A stretch of 64,000 nt of DNA from Ectobacillus polymachus (GTDB lineage: Bacteria; Bacillota; Bacilli; Bacillales; Bacillaceae_G). Positions within the stretch are counted from its first letter, which is position 1, and each line of letters starts with the position of its first letter. The position numbers were made by a program, and so were the translations under genes. Location of the stretch: NCBI RefSeq assembly GCF_048159605.1, contig NZ_JBLREB010000001.1:1364001-1428000 (forward strand). Direction: 5' to 3'. This document shows positions 16,951-25,855 of the stretch, piece by piece. The notes under the pieces were generated by a model. The model was not told the origin of the DNA, ran no database searches, and worked only from the letters and a program-made list of their open reading frames with translations.

Positions 16951-18228
16951 CTAATCCCATAAGTAGCGGATAACCTTTTTCATTTTATTAATCATCCGGT
17001 CCTCATCACGTGGTTTGGACTTTACCGTTGACTGCGAAACAGGAACAGGGGTATGGCGTTCAAAATTATCTGGATGTTCCTGACCACCTTTGCCTTTCAG
17101 CTTCCCTTTTTGATACGCATTACGAATGAGTCCTACACCAATCGTATATTGCGGTTCGCGAACACCAATATAATCTGGAATGGCAATGCGAACATTTGCA
17201 TGTAAAACTTCTTGTGCCAATTCTAACACACCTGGCATAGAGGCTACACCACCAGTTAATACGAATCCACTCGATAAATTCTTCACACCAAATTTATGTA
17301 GTTCTTGTTGTACAAATAAAAATATTTCTTCTAATCTAGCTTCAATTACATCCGCAAGTTCAGCTTGTGTACACTGAATCTTTTGATCCGTCCCCATAAC
17401 AGGAACAGAAAATACTTCTTCTTCAGAAGCTGTTTCTGCAAATGCATGTCCATACTTTATTTTCATTTTTTCAGCATTCTCAGTGGATGTTTTAAAACAA
17501 TAGGCAATGTCTTTTGTAATATGCTCTCCACCAATTGGAATCACATTCGTTACTTGCAAAATCCCTTCTCTAAAAACAGAAATGGTTGTACAGCCCCCAC
17601 CGATATCAAGTAGAGCAATCCCCATATTTTTTTCATCTGTTGAAAGAGCTAGAGTAGCGGCAGCTAACGGTTGTAATGATATGTCGACAATTTCAAGTCC
17701 TGCTCGTTCGACGCAACGAAGCAAATTATGTAGTAAAGTTTTAGCCCCTGTGACAAGTGTGCCTTCCATTTCTAGACGAACACCTATCATACCGCGTGGA
17801 TCATTGATTTCACTTAGGCCATCTACGATAAACTGCCGAGGTATTACGTCAATGATTTCTCGCTCTGGTACAATGGAAACAACTTGTGCAGCATCAATCA
17901 CACGTAATACATCTTCATTTTCAATTTCACGATTTTCATTCGACACTGCGACTACACCGTGACATGAATGGAGCTGTACTTGATTTGAGCCGATTCCTAC
18001 AACAACGCGGTCAATATGAATTCCAACCATTCGTTCTGCTTGCTCAATCGCTTTTTTAATCGATTGTACAGTCTCATCTATGTCAACAATAGAGCCTTTT
18101 TTTAATCCATTAGATTTCGCAGTACCTACACCAATAATATTAAGTGTTTCATTTACCATTTCGCCAATGATAACTTTAACATGGGATGTACCGATGTCAA
18201 GACTAACATACATTTCATTGCTGTTCAT
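16951..18228 (-). CDS. ftsA: cell division protein FtsA
   Basis: Actin-like ATPase that tethers FtsZ to the membrane. The 425 residues start with YVSLDIGTSHVKVIIGE (phosphate 1). ALLDIGGGCTTISVF is phosphate 2, and LTGGVASMPGV is the adenosine motif. The C-terminal amphipathic membrane anchor MINKMKKVIRYLWD is present. Ribosome site GGAGGTGCCAGGGT. Operon with ftsZ. Confidence 0.98.
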   Translation of the reverse strand: MNSNEMYVSLDIGTSHVKVIIGEMVNETLNIIGVGTAKSNGLKKGSIVDIDETVQSIKKAIEQAERMVGIHIDRVVVGIGSNQVQLHSCHGVVAVSNENREIENEDVLRVIDAAQVVSIVPEREIIDVIPRQFIVDGLSEINDPRGMIGVRLEMEGTLVTGAKTLLHNLLRCVERAGLEIVDISLQPLAAATLALSTDEKNMGIALLDIGGGCTTISVFREGILQVTNVIPIGGEHITKDIAYCFKTSTENAEKMKIKYGHAFAETASEEEVFSVPVMGTDQKIQCTQAELADVIEARLEEIFLFVQQELHKFGVKNLSSGFVLTGGVASMPGVLELAQEVLHANVRIAIPDYIGVREPQYTIGVGLIRNAYQKGKLKGKGGQEHPDNFERHTPVPVSQSTVKSKPRDEDRMINKMKKVIRYLWD

Positions 18229-18667
18229 ACCCTGGCACCTCCTTCTTCATTTCTATCACTAATAGAGTTCTACCTGAACAACAATCGTTGCTTGTATATA
18301 TAAGAAAAATATTCAACGTTATCATACGTATCCCTTTTTTTGCAAGGATATTTTTCTTATTTTTGTTCGAAAGTATCCGTTTTGCCAAAAATAACTGCCT
18401 TATGACCGTAATATTTTGGAACAATTTAACTCTACAAGTGAAAATCATTACTAAATATTAGTCTACACCAAGATGTACTCCTAGAAAAGCGAAACTTACA
18501 GTAAAGATTATATTAAAAAAAGAAACCGAAACGATAAGGTGAAACATCCCTTTCATGTTGGAAGCAATCTTATCATACTAGTTTTTAGATGGACGCATAT
18601 CTCCTTCGCAATCGTTTAGGGCACACATAAGGGTACAAAGCGAAGCGTAAGAAAAGCGGTACATTTC
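18229..18667. other. 439-bp interval between divIB and ftsA
   Basis: No convincing gene; in B. subtilis this place holds ylxW, ylxX and sbp, which are absent. A plausible ftsA promoter on the minus strand is TTGCAA (18338-18343) with GATAAC or a neighbouring A/T hexamer about 16 bases on. At 18534-18550, ATAAGGTGAAACATCCC resembles the start of the bcr1-like repeat, and AAGCGGTACA near 18655 resembles its end. A very decayed copy is possible but unproven. Confidence 0.4.
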
Positions 18668-19411
18668 CTAGTTAATATGTTCAATGTATGCTCCTACTTC
18701 TAAGTGAATCAGTACTTTATCACCTGGTTTTAACTGTTTAATAATGAGCGGATATGTACTCATTTTTTGCGCAAAATCTTGAATCGTTACACTTACTACA
18801 TAGCCTTGTCCCATAAATAATGTAATATGATCCTTAATTACGTCGTCTGGTGTAAAATGAATTTCAGAGATAGATCGAACTATACTTGAATCTAATTTGG
18901 CGAGCTCGTTCGATAATTGTTGTACAGTATTATCGTCTTTAAAATCTATAAATATAGGTGCCGCCACAGGAAGAGTATTTCCTTTCAATGCTCCTATGGA
19001 TTTACCGTTTTCTAATATAGGATACAGCGTATTATCTTTTTTTAAATAACCTGTCGTTTTATATTCTTCAATCGATATATGTATCTTGTTTGGAAATACT
19101 TTTTTCACAACTGCTTTTTTTATTTCGTTTTGCTTCATTAATTTCTCTGCTGCTTGATTTGCGTTGATACGAAAGTAGCTCATATCATAAGTAACACCTG
19201 ATAAGGCCATGACTTCATCTTTATTTAAGTAATGATTTCCATCTACAGAAATATCGGCAATTTTACTAATAGGTGAGCGAAAGTATATACCAAATAGAAC
19301 GAGCAAAAATAAAATAGAAAGATAGAGTATAAGTCGTCGGTTCGTTTTTTTTCTCTTTTGCTTTTTGAGCTTTGGAACACGGTCCTCTAGCTGTATAACC
19401 TTTTTATCCAT
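18668..19411 (-). CDS. divIB: cell division protein DivIB (FtsQ)
   Basis: Bitopic division protein that forms a complex with FtsL and DivIC to activate septal wall synthesis. The start is the ATG at 19411 (MDKKVIQLEDRVPKL) behind GGAGGACGATT, giving 247 residues; the longer frame begins in GC-alternating DNA without a ribosome site. A basic cytoplasmic tail precedes one helix (about 27-46). An extracellular POTRA domain (ISKIADISVDGNHYLNKDEV) and beta domain follow. A small hairpin at 19450-19469 separates it from murB. Confidence 0.95.
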   Translation of the reverse strand: MDKKVIQLEDRVPKLKKQKRKKTNRRLILYLSILFLLVLFGIYFRSPISKIADISVDGNHYLNKDEVMALSGVTYDMSYFRINANQAAEKLMKQNEIKKAVVKKVFPNKIHISIEEYKTTGYLKKDNTLYPILENGKSIGALKGNTLPVAAPIFIDFKDDNTVQQLSNELAKLDSSIVRSISEIHFTPDDVIKDHITLFMGQGYVVSVTIQDFAQKMSTYPLIIKQLKPGDKVLIHLEVGAYIEHIN

Positions 19412-19515
19412 AATCGTCCTCCACGCGCGCGCATTGATAACATAAAGAACGGCATGATTTAGCATGCCGCTCTAATCTCTCTTCATTATAGCATAAATTG
19501 GAAATTCAAAAACTA

Positions 19516-20421
19516 TCATCTACCAATGATTTCGACTTCCGTATGCATCTCTACACCAAATTTCTCTCGAATCGTCTTTTTTACAAATTCTATTAACTGT
19601 AAAACATCTGTAGCCGTTGCATTTCCTGTATTTACAATAAAGTTACCATGCATTGGAGAAATTTGTGCGCCCCCAATTTGGAATCCCTTTAAACCAGCAT
19701 TTTCTATCAAGTTTCCTGCATAGTTTGGTAGAGGATTTCGGAAAATACTACCTGCACAAGGAAAGTTCCATGGCTGCGTTTCTTTTCGATAGTCTTTATT
19801 TTTTTGCATAGTAGCAACTACATGCTCACGATTTCCATTAGATAGATCCAATTCCGCTTCCAATACAAATCCAGGTCTTACTTTTTGCAGAATAGAAGTT
19901 CGATATGAAAACATAAGCTCTTCATTTGTCAGCCATTCCACTGTACCATCTGAAAATATTACATGGGCCCTTGATACAATTTGTGACATATCAGATTTAT
20001 GAGCACCAGCATTCATATATATGGCACCTCCGACACTTCCCGGAATACCGGATGCAAACTCAAGACCTGATAGCCCTTGTCTGCTCATAAAAGTAGCAAG
20101 CTTCACTAATGGATATCCTGCGCCAACACGAACTTTCATATCCTGCAGTTCAAAGTGATCGAGTCCTTCCCCAAACTTTAAAACTACTCCTTCTATACCT
20201 TTATCAGACACGAGCAAATTGGATCCGCGACCAATTACCGTACACTTTGCTCCATGTTGTTTTACCAACTTTATCGTTTCTTCAACGCTTTCTATCTTAT
20301 TAGGTATTATCATTATGTCAGCGGGTCCACCAATTTTCATAGTTGTGTGTCTTGCAAGTGGCTCATTTACAAGTACAGCTCCGACATCTGATTGATTAAG
20401 TTCTTTCACTAATTGTTGCAT
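19516..20421 (-). CDS. murB: UDP-N-acetylenolpyruvoylglucosamine reductase
   Basis: FAD enzyme that makes UDP-MurNAc with NADPH. Start ATG 20421 (MQQLVKELNQ) behind GGGGGAGATAAAC gives 301 residues, the usual size of the B. cereus-type enzyme. Motifs: TTMKIGGPADI, VIGRGSNLLVSD and the FAD-binding ASGIPGSVGGAIYMNAGAH; the catalytic serine lies in CAGSIFRNP. It has its own promoter (20607-20635), with no murG between it and spoVE. Confidence 0.97.
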   Translation of the reverse strand: MQQLVKELNQSDVGAVLVNEPLARHTTMKIGGPADIMIIPNKIESVEETIKLVKQHGAKCTVIGRGSNLLVSDKGIEGVVLKFGEGLDHFELQDMKVRVGAGYPLVKLATFMSRQGLSGLEFASGIPGSVGGAIYMNAGAHKSDMSQIVSRAHVIFSDGTVEWLTNEELMFSYRTSILQKVRPGFVLEAELDLSNGNREHVVATMQKNKDYRKETQPWNFPCAGSIFRNPLPNYAGNLIENAGLKGFQIGGAQISPMHGNFIVNTGNATATDVLQLIEFVKKTIREKFGVEMHTEVEIIGR

Positions 20422-20606
20422 GTTTATCTCCCCCATAAAAATCCTCCATACTATTATCGTATGCAAGATATTCACCTAACGTTATTTGCATATGCATGTC
20501 GTTTCTATTTTTTATATTATGCTCTTTATATGTAACAGGAGTACTAAAATAGAACATATCTATTCTTTCCTTTAAATTCATCATTGAAAAGGAATGGCTC
20601 GGAATT

Positions 20607-20635
20607 AAGATACTCGGTTTCGCCGGCTCTGTCAA
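20607..20635 (-). promoter_or_regulatory. sigma-A promoter of murB-divIB
   Basis: Minus strand -35 TTGACA (20630-20635), 17-bp spacer, -10 TATCTT (20607-20612). Together with the terminator just upstream, this makes murB-divIB a separate transcription unit. Confidence 0.7.
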
Positions 20636-20671
20636 CTATCAAATCATGCAAAATTATTTCCTTATCCATAG

Positions 20672-20700
20672 AAAAACCCTGTCTTTATCAACAGGGATTT
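20672..20700 (-). terminator. spoVE terminator
   Basis: Minus strand AATCCCTGTTGATAAAGACAGGG followed by TTTTTC, directly after the spoVE stop. It cuts the dcw cluster in two. Confidence 0.85.
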
Positions 20701-21797
20701 TAAAAACGTGCATGGCGACTAATATTTAACAAGACACCAACTGCCATTAGCATTAATGTTAAACTAGATCCTCCGTAGCTTATAAACGGCAATGTAATGC
20801 CTGTAACAGGAATAAGCCCGGTTACCACTCCAATATTAATCATAACTTGAATTGCAATCATAGATACGATTCCTACAGCTAAAAAGGTTCCATATAAATC
20901 AGGTGCTCCTAATGCTACTCGTACACCTCTCCATAATAACAGGCAAAATAGCAATAATATAAATGATCCTCCGATAAAACCGAGTTCTTCAGATATAATT
21001 GCGAAAATAAAATCTGTTTGCGGCTCAGGTAAATAGTAAAATTTTTGTCTGCTCTGTCCAAGGCCAAGACCGAACAATCCACCAGGTCCAATCGCAAAAA
21101 GCGACTGAATAATTTGAAACCCGCTTCCGAGTGGATCTGACCATGGATCTAAATAAGAGGTAATTCGTCTCATTCGGTATGGTGCTGACAAAACAAGTCC
21201 AGCAAAACCAGCTACTCCTAATAGTCCTAACATAACGAAGTGCATAATTCGCGCACCTGCGATAAAGATCATGATAATACAAGTACCTACCATAACCGTA
21301 CCCGTACCCAAATCCGGTTGCAGCATGATCATTCCAAAAGCTAGAAACACAAGTCCTAGAGAGGGAACTAACCCCCGGGTGAAGGACGTAATCGTTTTCT
21401 GACGCTCAGAAAGGAATTTGGATAAAAATATAATCATAGCAAATTTCATAAATTCAGAAGGCTGAATCGAAAATGCTCCAATCCCAATCCAGCTTCGCGC
21501 TCCTCCACGTTCCATTCCAATACCTGGAATAAGCACAACGATAAGTAGAATGAAACACAGAAGTAAAATCACTTTCGAATATTTTCGCCATATCCAATAG
21601 TCAATATTCATAATACTAAACATTGCAATAATTCCTATACCTGCAAACAATAGCTGTCTCTTTGCAAAAAAGAAAGGATCGTCAAACTTGTAGGATGCCC
21701 ATATGCTGCTAGCACTGTAAACCATAATCATACCAACTATTAGAAGCAACAACGTAACTGCAACAAGAATAAAATCAGGAGCCTTTTTTGCCTGCAA
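20700..21797 (-). CDS. spoVE: sporulation SEDS glycosyltransferase SpoVE
   Basis: SEDS-family lipid II polymerase/transporter required for spore cortex synthesis with SpoVD. The 365 residues have about ten helices. Conserved loops: YKFDDPFFFAKRQLLF, IGIGAFSIQPSEFMK, the catalytic-type LQPDLGTG, and LPEPQTDFIFAIISEELG. The TTG start lies behind GAGGTGGTTCG. Placement in the dcw cluster, and ftsW being present elsewhere at 59.5 kb, identify it as SpoVE rather than FtsW. Confidence 0.93.
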   Translation of the reverse strand: MQAKKAPDFILVAVTLLLLIVGMIMVYSASSIWASYKFDDPFFFAKRQLLFAGIGIIAMFSIMNIDYWIWRKYSKVILLLCFILLIVVLIPGIGMERGGARSWIGIGAFSIQPSEFMKFAMIIFLSKFLSERQKTITSFTRGLVPSLGLVFLAFGMIMLQPDLGTGTVMVGTCIIMIFIAGARIMHFVMLGLLGVAGFAGLVLSAPYRMRRITSYLDPWSDPLGSGFQIIQSLFAIGPGGLFGLGLGQSRQKFYYLPEPQTDFIFAIISEELGFIGGSFILLLFCLLLWRGVRVALGAPDLYGTFLAVGIVSMIAIQVMINIGVVTGLIPVTGITLPFISYGGSSLTLMLMAVGVLLNISRHARF

Positions 21798-21907
21798 TAC
21801 GAACCACCTCTTTGATGTAAGTATCTTCTACAGTAGAATTACTTACCAATAATGCGAGGCTTTTGTGCTGTAACTGCTATATATGTGTGCAATTCAATCA
21901 TCTCGCT

Positions 21908-23257
21908 TTATACTAGCTTATGCACAGCTTGTATGAATATGTCTCCTCTTTGTTCAAAAGTTTTAAATTGGTCCCAGCTAGCGCATGCTGGAGAAAGAAG
22001 AATCACGTCTCCTTCTTCTGAAAGAGCATAAGCTTCTTGTACTGCCACTTCTAGATTTTCAACACGTTTTATGATCTTCATTTTTGCTTCCTGTGCCGTT
22101 TTAATGAGTTTTGGTGCTGTTTGACCAAATGTGAGTAACGCCTTTACATTTCGAAAATAAGGTAATAAAGCATCAAAATCATTACCACGGTCAAGTCCAC
22201 CAGCAAGTAAAATAACAGGTTTTTCAAAGGCCGAAATCGCCTTTTGTGTCGCTAAAATATTGGTAGCTTTTGAATCGTTATAAAATTTACGATTATGTAT
22301 TGTCGTTATATATTGAAGCCGATGCTTCACTCCTGTAAATGTTTGCAGTACATGGACAATCGCTTCATTCTTAACGCCGACAAGCTTTGCAACACTCATG
22401 GCAGCTAAAATATTTTCTACATTGTGCTTACCAGGAAGAGCAATATCTGATAGCGAAATCACTCTTTCATTGCGGAAATATAGTGCATGATCCTTTACAT
22501 AAGCACCGTTTTCAATAACTTTCGTTGTGGAAAAATACACCTTTTGCCCCTTGCTTCTTTCCGACAATTTCAGTACATCTTCGTCATCCGCATTAACGAC
22601 GCAATAATCATCCGCCGTTTGATTTTTAAAAATATTTGATTTTGCATGGCCATATGCTTCCTTCGTACCATGATAATCTAAATGAGCATCAAATAAGTTT
22701 AAAAGTACAGCAATTTTCGGTTGAAACGTTTGAATTCCCATTAATTGAAAGGAAGATAATTCCGTTACAATGATGTTATCTTCTTTTGCGGTAGAAGCAA
22801 CTTCACATGCTACTGTACCAATGTTTCCAGCAATTAACGGATGCTTGTCCCCTTCATTCAGCATTTCATATACTAATGTTGTTGTTGTTGTTTTTCCATT
22901 TGAACCTGTAATTCCGATAAATGGTGCATCTGAAATGAGATAAGCAAGCTCTACCTCTGTAATAATTGGGATTCCTTTTTCTGTTGCAGCTTGAATAAGG
23001 GGATTATGATACGGAATCCCTGGATTTTTCACAATTAATTCTACATTTGTAAGCAATTCAAGTGGATGACTTCCACATACAACATGAAATCCTTCACGTT
23101 GTAGGTTTTGGGCCATTACGTTTTCTTCTAATGGCTTTTTATCATTCACAATTACATTTGCGCCTATATTCTTCAACAATTTCGCAGCGGCGTAACCACT
23201 TTTTGCCATTCCCAAAACTAATACATGTTTATTTTTATAATCCTCTACGGTTTTCAA
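21908..23257 (-). CDS. murD: UDP-MurNAc-L-alanine:D-glutamate ligase
   Basis: Adds D-Glu to UDP-MurNAc-L-Ala. The 449 residues show an N-terminal Rossmann domain (VLVLGMAKSGYAAAKLL) and the ATP loop GITGSNGKTTTTTL. HRLQYITTIHNRKFYNDSKATN precedes the C-terminal ligase domain, with SPACASWDQFKTFEQRG near the end. Its start codon is contiguous with the mraY stop, so translation is coupled. Confidence 0.98.
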   Translation of the reverse strand: MKTVEDYKNKHVLVLGMAKSGYAAAKLLKNIGANVIVNDKKPLEENVMAQNLQREGFHVVCGSHPLELLTNVELIVKNPGIPYHNPLIQAATEKGIPIITEVELAYLISDAPFIGITGSNGKTTTTTLVYEMLNEGDKHPLIAGNIGTVACEVASTAKEDNIIVTELSSFQLMGIQTFQPKIAVLLNLFDAHLDYHGTKEAYGHAKSNIFKNQTADDYCVVNADDEDVLKLSERSKGQKVYFSTTKVIENGAYVKDHALYFRNERVISLSDIALPGKHNVENILAAMSVAKLVGVKNEAIVHVLQTFTGVKHRLQYITTIHNRKFYNDSKATNILATQKAISAFEKPVILLAGGLDRGNDFDALLPYFRNVKALLTFGQTAPKLIKTAQEAKMKIIKRVENLEVAVQEAYALSEEGDVILLSPACASWDQFKTFEQRGDIFIQAVHKLV

Positions 23258-24232
23258 TTACATCCACACCTCGATATAGATTCCTAACATAGCAAACAAT
23301 AATCCTACTGTCCAAAACGTAACGACAACTCGCCACTCTGACCATCCGCTAAGTTCATAGTGATGATGAAGAGGACTCATTTTAAATACACGTTTTCCAG
23401 TCGTTTTAAATGATATAACTTGAATAATAACTGATAATGTTTCAATAGCAAATATACCACCAATAATTGCAAGAAGCAGTTCTTGCTTAATTAAGATTGC
23501 AGCAGCAGCAATGGCTCCTCCTAATGCTAATGAACCTGTATCACCCATGAATACTTTAGCAGGGTGTGCATTAAATACAAGAAATCCTAGAACAGCCCCA
23601 ACTACCGCCATACAAAACAAAGAAACTTCATATTGCCCTTGATGAAAGGCTAGTATGGCATAGGCACCAAAAGCTACAGCAGCTGTTCCTGCTAATAATC
23701 CATCAAGTCCATCTGTTAAATTGACTGCATTTGATCCACCGACTAATAAAAATAGGATAAGAAGAAAATAGCCAAAACCTAGTTCAATACTCACATCAGT
23801 GCCTGGTATATGTAAATCTGTCGGATAGCCACATGCTTTATAGACTACAAAAAACACAATTGCAATTAGAACTTGACCAAGTAGCTTTTGCTTCGAGGTT
23901 AATCCTAAATTACGTTTCATTACGACTTTAATAAAATCATCTAGAAACCCAAGCAATCCGTAACCAAATGTAACAAAAAGAAGCAAGTATGTGGTTGTAT
24001 TTAGTTTTCCAAATTTCGCTACCATAAGAACCGTAGTCAGCATAATCGAGATGAAAATAACGATTCCGCCCATCGTTGGTGTTCCCGATTTTTTCTGATG
24101 GGACTTAGGTCCTTCTTCACGAATGCTTTGTCCAAACTTTAATCTTCGTAAAAAAGGGATAAAGATTGGAGAAATAGCAACTGCAATAAGAAAGGCAACT
24201 GCAATTGTTACGAATAATCCTTGCTGTATCAC
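23258..24232 (-). CDS. mraY: phospho-MurNAc-pentapeptide translocase
   Basis: Transfers phospho-MurNAc-pentapeptide to undecaprenyl phosphate to form lipid I. Ten helices in 324 residues. Catalytic aspartates lie in LGFLDDFIKVVMKRN and NLTDGLDGL; MSPLHHHYELSGW is the HHH motif near the C-terminus. It lies between murE and murD. Confidence 0.98.
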   Translation of the reverse strand: MIQQGLFVTIAVAFLIAVAISPIFIPFLRRLKFGQSIREEGPKSHQKKSGTPTMGGIVIFISIMLTTVLMVAKFGKLNTTTYLLLFVTFGYGLLGFLDDFIKVVMKRNLGLTSKQKLLGQVLIAIVFFVVYKACGYPTDLHIPGTDVSIELGFGYFLLILFLLVGGSNAVNLTDGLDGLLAGTAAVAFGAYAILAFHQGQYEVSLFCMAVVGAVLGFLVFNAHPAKVFMGDTGSLALGGAIAAAAILIKQELLLAIIGGIFAIETLSVIIQVISFKTTGKRVFKMSPLHHHYELSGWSEWRVVVTFWTVGLLFAMLGIYIEVWM

Positions 24233-24250
24233 GAAAAGTTCCTCCTTTCT

Positions 24251-25720
24251 CTAGTTGTTCAAGCGATTGGAAATAGCAGATTTTGCAACGATTCGATCAT
24301 CAAAATCAAATATTTCTTTCCCAATGATTTGATACGTTTCATGACCTTTTCCTGCGATTAAAATCACATCATCCTTTGAAGCAGAAGCAATGGCATGCTC
24401 GATAGCTTGATGACGATCTACGATTACCTCATAGTTTCTTGCATGAAGTCCGTCTGTCATATCTCGTAAAATATCTTCTGGTTTTTCACTTCTCGGGTTA
24501 TCAGAAGTCAAGATGGCAAAGTCTGCATATTGTGATGCAATTTGCGCCATAATCGGTCGTTTTGTTCGATCGCGATCTCCTCCGCATCCTACAATACAAT
24601 AGATTTTAGATTTTGCAAACTGTCCAATTGTTTCAAGAGCATTTTGCAAGCTATCAGGTGTATGAGAATAGTCCACAATCACTGCAAAATCTTGCCCATT
24701 ATCAACTATTTCAAATCGTCCAGGTACACCCTCTATTGTTTGAATGACTTCCACAATTGTATCGATGGATACCCCAGATACAAGTGCAGCCGAAGTTGCA
24801 GCTAACACATTATACACATTAAACTTCCCAACTAGCTTCATGGAAACTGTTTTCGTATCTTGAGGAGTTATAAGTGTAAAGCTCGTTCCACTATTACTCA
24901 TTGTGATATCTTTAGCCATAATATCACTGTTTTCCTCAATTCCATATGTAATAATAGTTGCTTGTGTCATCATTTTATACTCTTGCGATACCGAATCATC
25001 ATTATTTAAAATGGCAAATTTAGGGGAGGTATGATGAAATGAATTACCTAGCTGGGAAAACAACAAACCTTTTGCGTGTTTGTATTCTTCTATCGTTCCA
25101 TGATAATCCAAATGATCTTGCGTTAAATTTGTAAATACTGCAACATCATAATCGCAGCCGTGTACACGTCCTAAATGAAGAGCATGAGAGGAAACTTCCA
25201 TTACAGCACTATCCACATCACAATTCACCATTTCATGAAATGCACGCTGCAATGTCAAAGAATCTGGTGTTGTATTTTTCACTTCAAACGTTTTATCAAT
25301 AATTCTCATATTTATCGTTCCGATTAATCCTGTTTTATGACCATGATGACGCATCATTTCATTAATAATATGTGATGTGGTCGTCTTCCCGTTTGTACCG
25401 GTTACACCAATTAGATGCAGCTTCTGAGTAGGTTGGCCGTAGAATGTATCAGCCAGTATAGCTAACGCTCTTGAAGAGTCTTTCACAAGAATAACGGGTA
25501 TATCAACCTCTACAGGTCTTTCTGCCACAATAGCAGCCGCACCAAGTGCGGCTGCTTGCTTAGCAAAGTTATGACTATCTACTGTATATCCTTTTATACA
25601 AATGAATAAGCTTCCTTGTTTCACTTGACGTGAGTCATTTTCAATCGATGTTATGTCTGGATTTTCATCCGGAATAGTTGGAAAATCATGTAAACATGAT
25701 ACAAGTGTGTGCAACTTCAT
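24251..25720 (-). CDS. murE: UDP-MurNAc-tripeptide synthetase (meso-DAP adding)
   Basis: Adds meso-diaminopimelate to the nucleotide dipeptide. The 489 residues include the ATP loop GVTGTNGKTTTSHI and the DNPR motif (LTSDNPRSEKPEDI), which marks mDAP rather than lysine specificity. It also has DHLDYHGT and the C-terminal GKGHETYQ. mDAP-type wall fits Bacillus. Confidence 0.97.
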   Translation of the reverse strand: MKLHTLVSCLHDFPTIPDENPDITSIENDSRQVKQGSLFICIKGYTVDSHNFAKQAAALGAAAIVAERPVEVDIPVILVKDSSRALAILADTFYGQPTQKLHLIGVTGTNGKTTTSHIINEMMRHHGHKTGLIGTINMRIIDKTFEVKNTTPDSLTLQRAFHEMVNCDVDSAVMEVSSHALHLGRVHGCDYDVAVFTNLTQDHLDYHGTIEEYKHAKGLLFSQLGNSFHHTSPKFAILNNDDSVSQEYKMMTQATIITYGIEENSDIMAKDITMSNSGTSFTLITPQDTKTVSMKLVGKFNVYNVLAATSAALVSGVSIDTIVEVIQTIEGVPGRFEIVDNGQDFAVIVDYSHTPDSLQNALETIGQFAKSKIYCIVGCGGDRDRTKRPIMAQIASQYADFAILTSDNPRSEKPEDILRDMTDGLHARNYEVIVDRHQAIEHAIASASKDDVILIAGKGHETYQIIGKEIFDFDDRIVAKSAISNRLNN

Positions 25721-25855
25721 CTTACTATATCCTCTCTACCAATAAAATTTAGCAATACTTTAAACAGAATTGTACTGTTTATTTGATTTGATTTTTTAAC
25801 CATTTATATTTTCATCCATACAAATAAAAATTGTACATGATATAACGGAAAACGT

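Noticed and set aside
18215..18448. 77-codon frame before ftsA
   Set aside because: Overlaps the ftsA start and its promoter region; highly basic A/T-driven composition, no known family.
20396..20635. 79-codon frame between spoVE and murB, possible murG remnant
   Set aside because: No MurG motif (no GGTGGH loop), no ribosome site, and it overlaps murB and its promoter.
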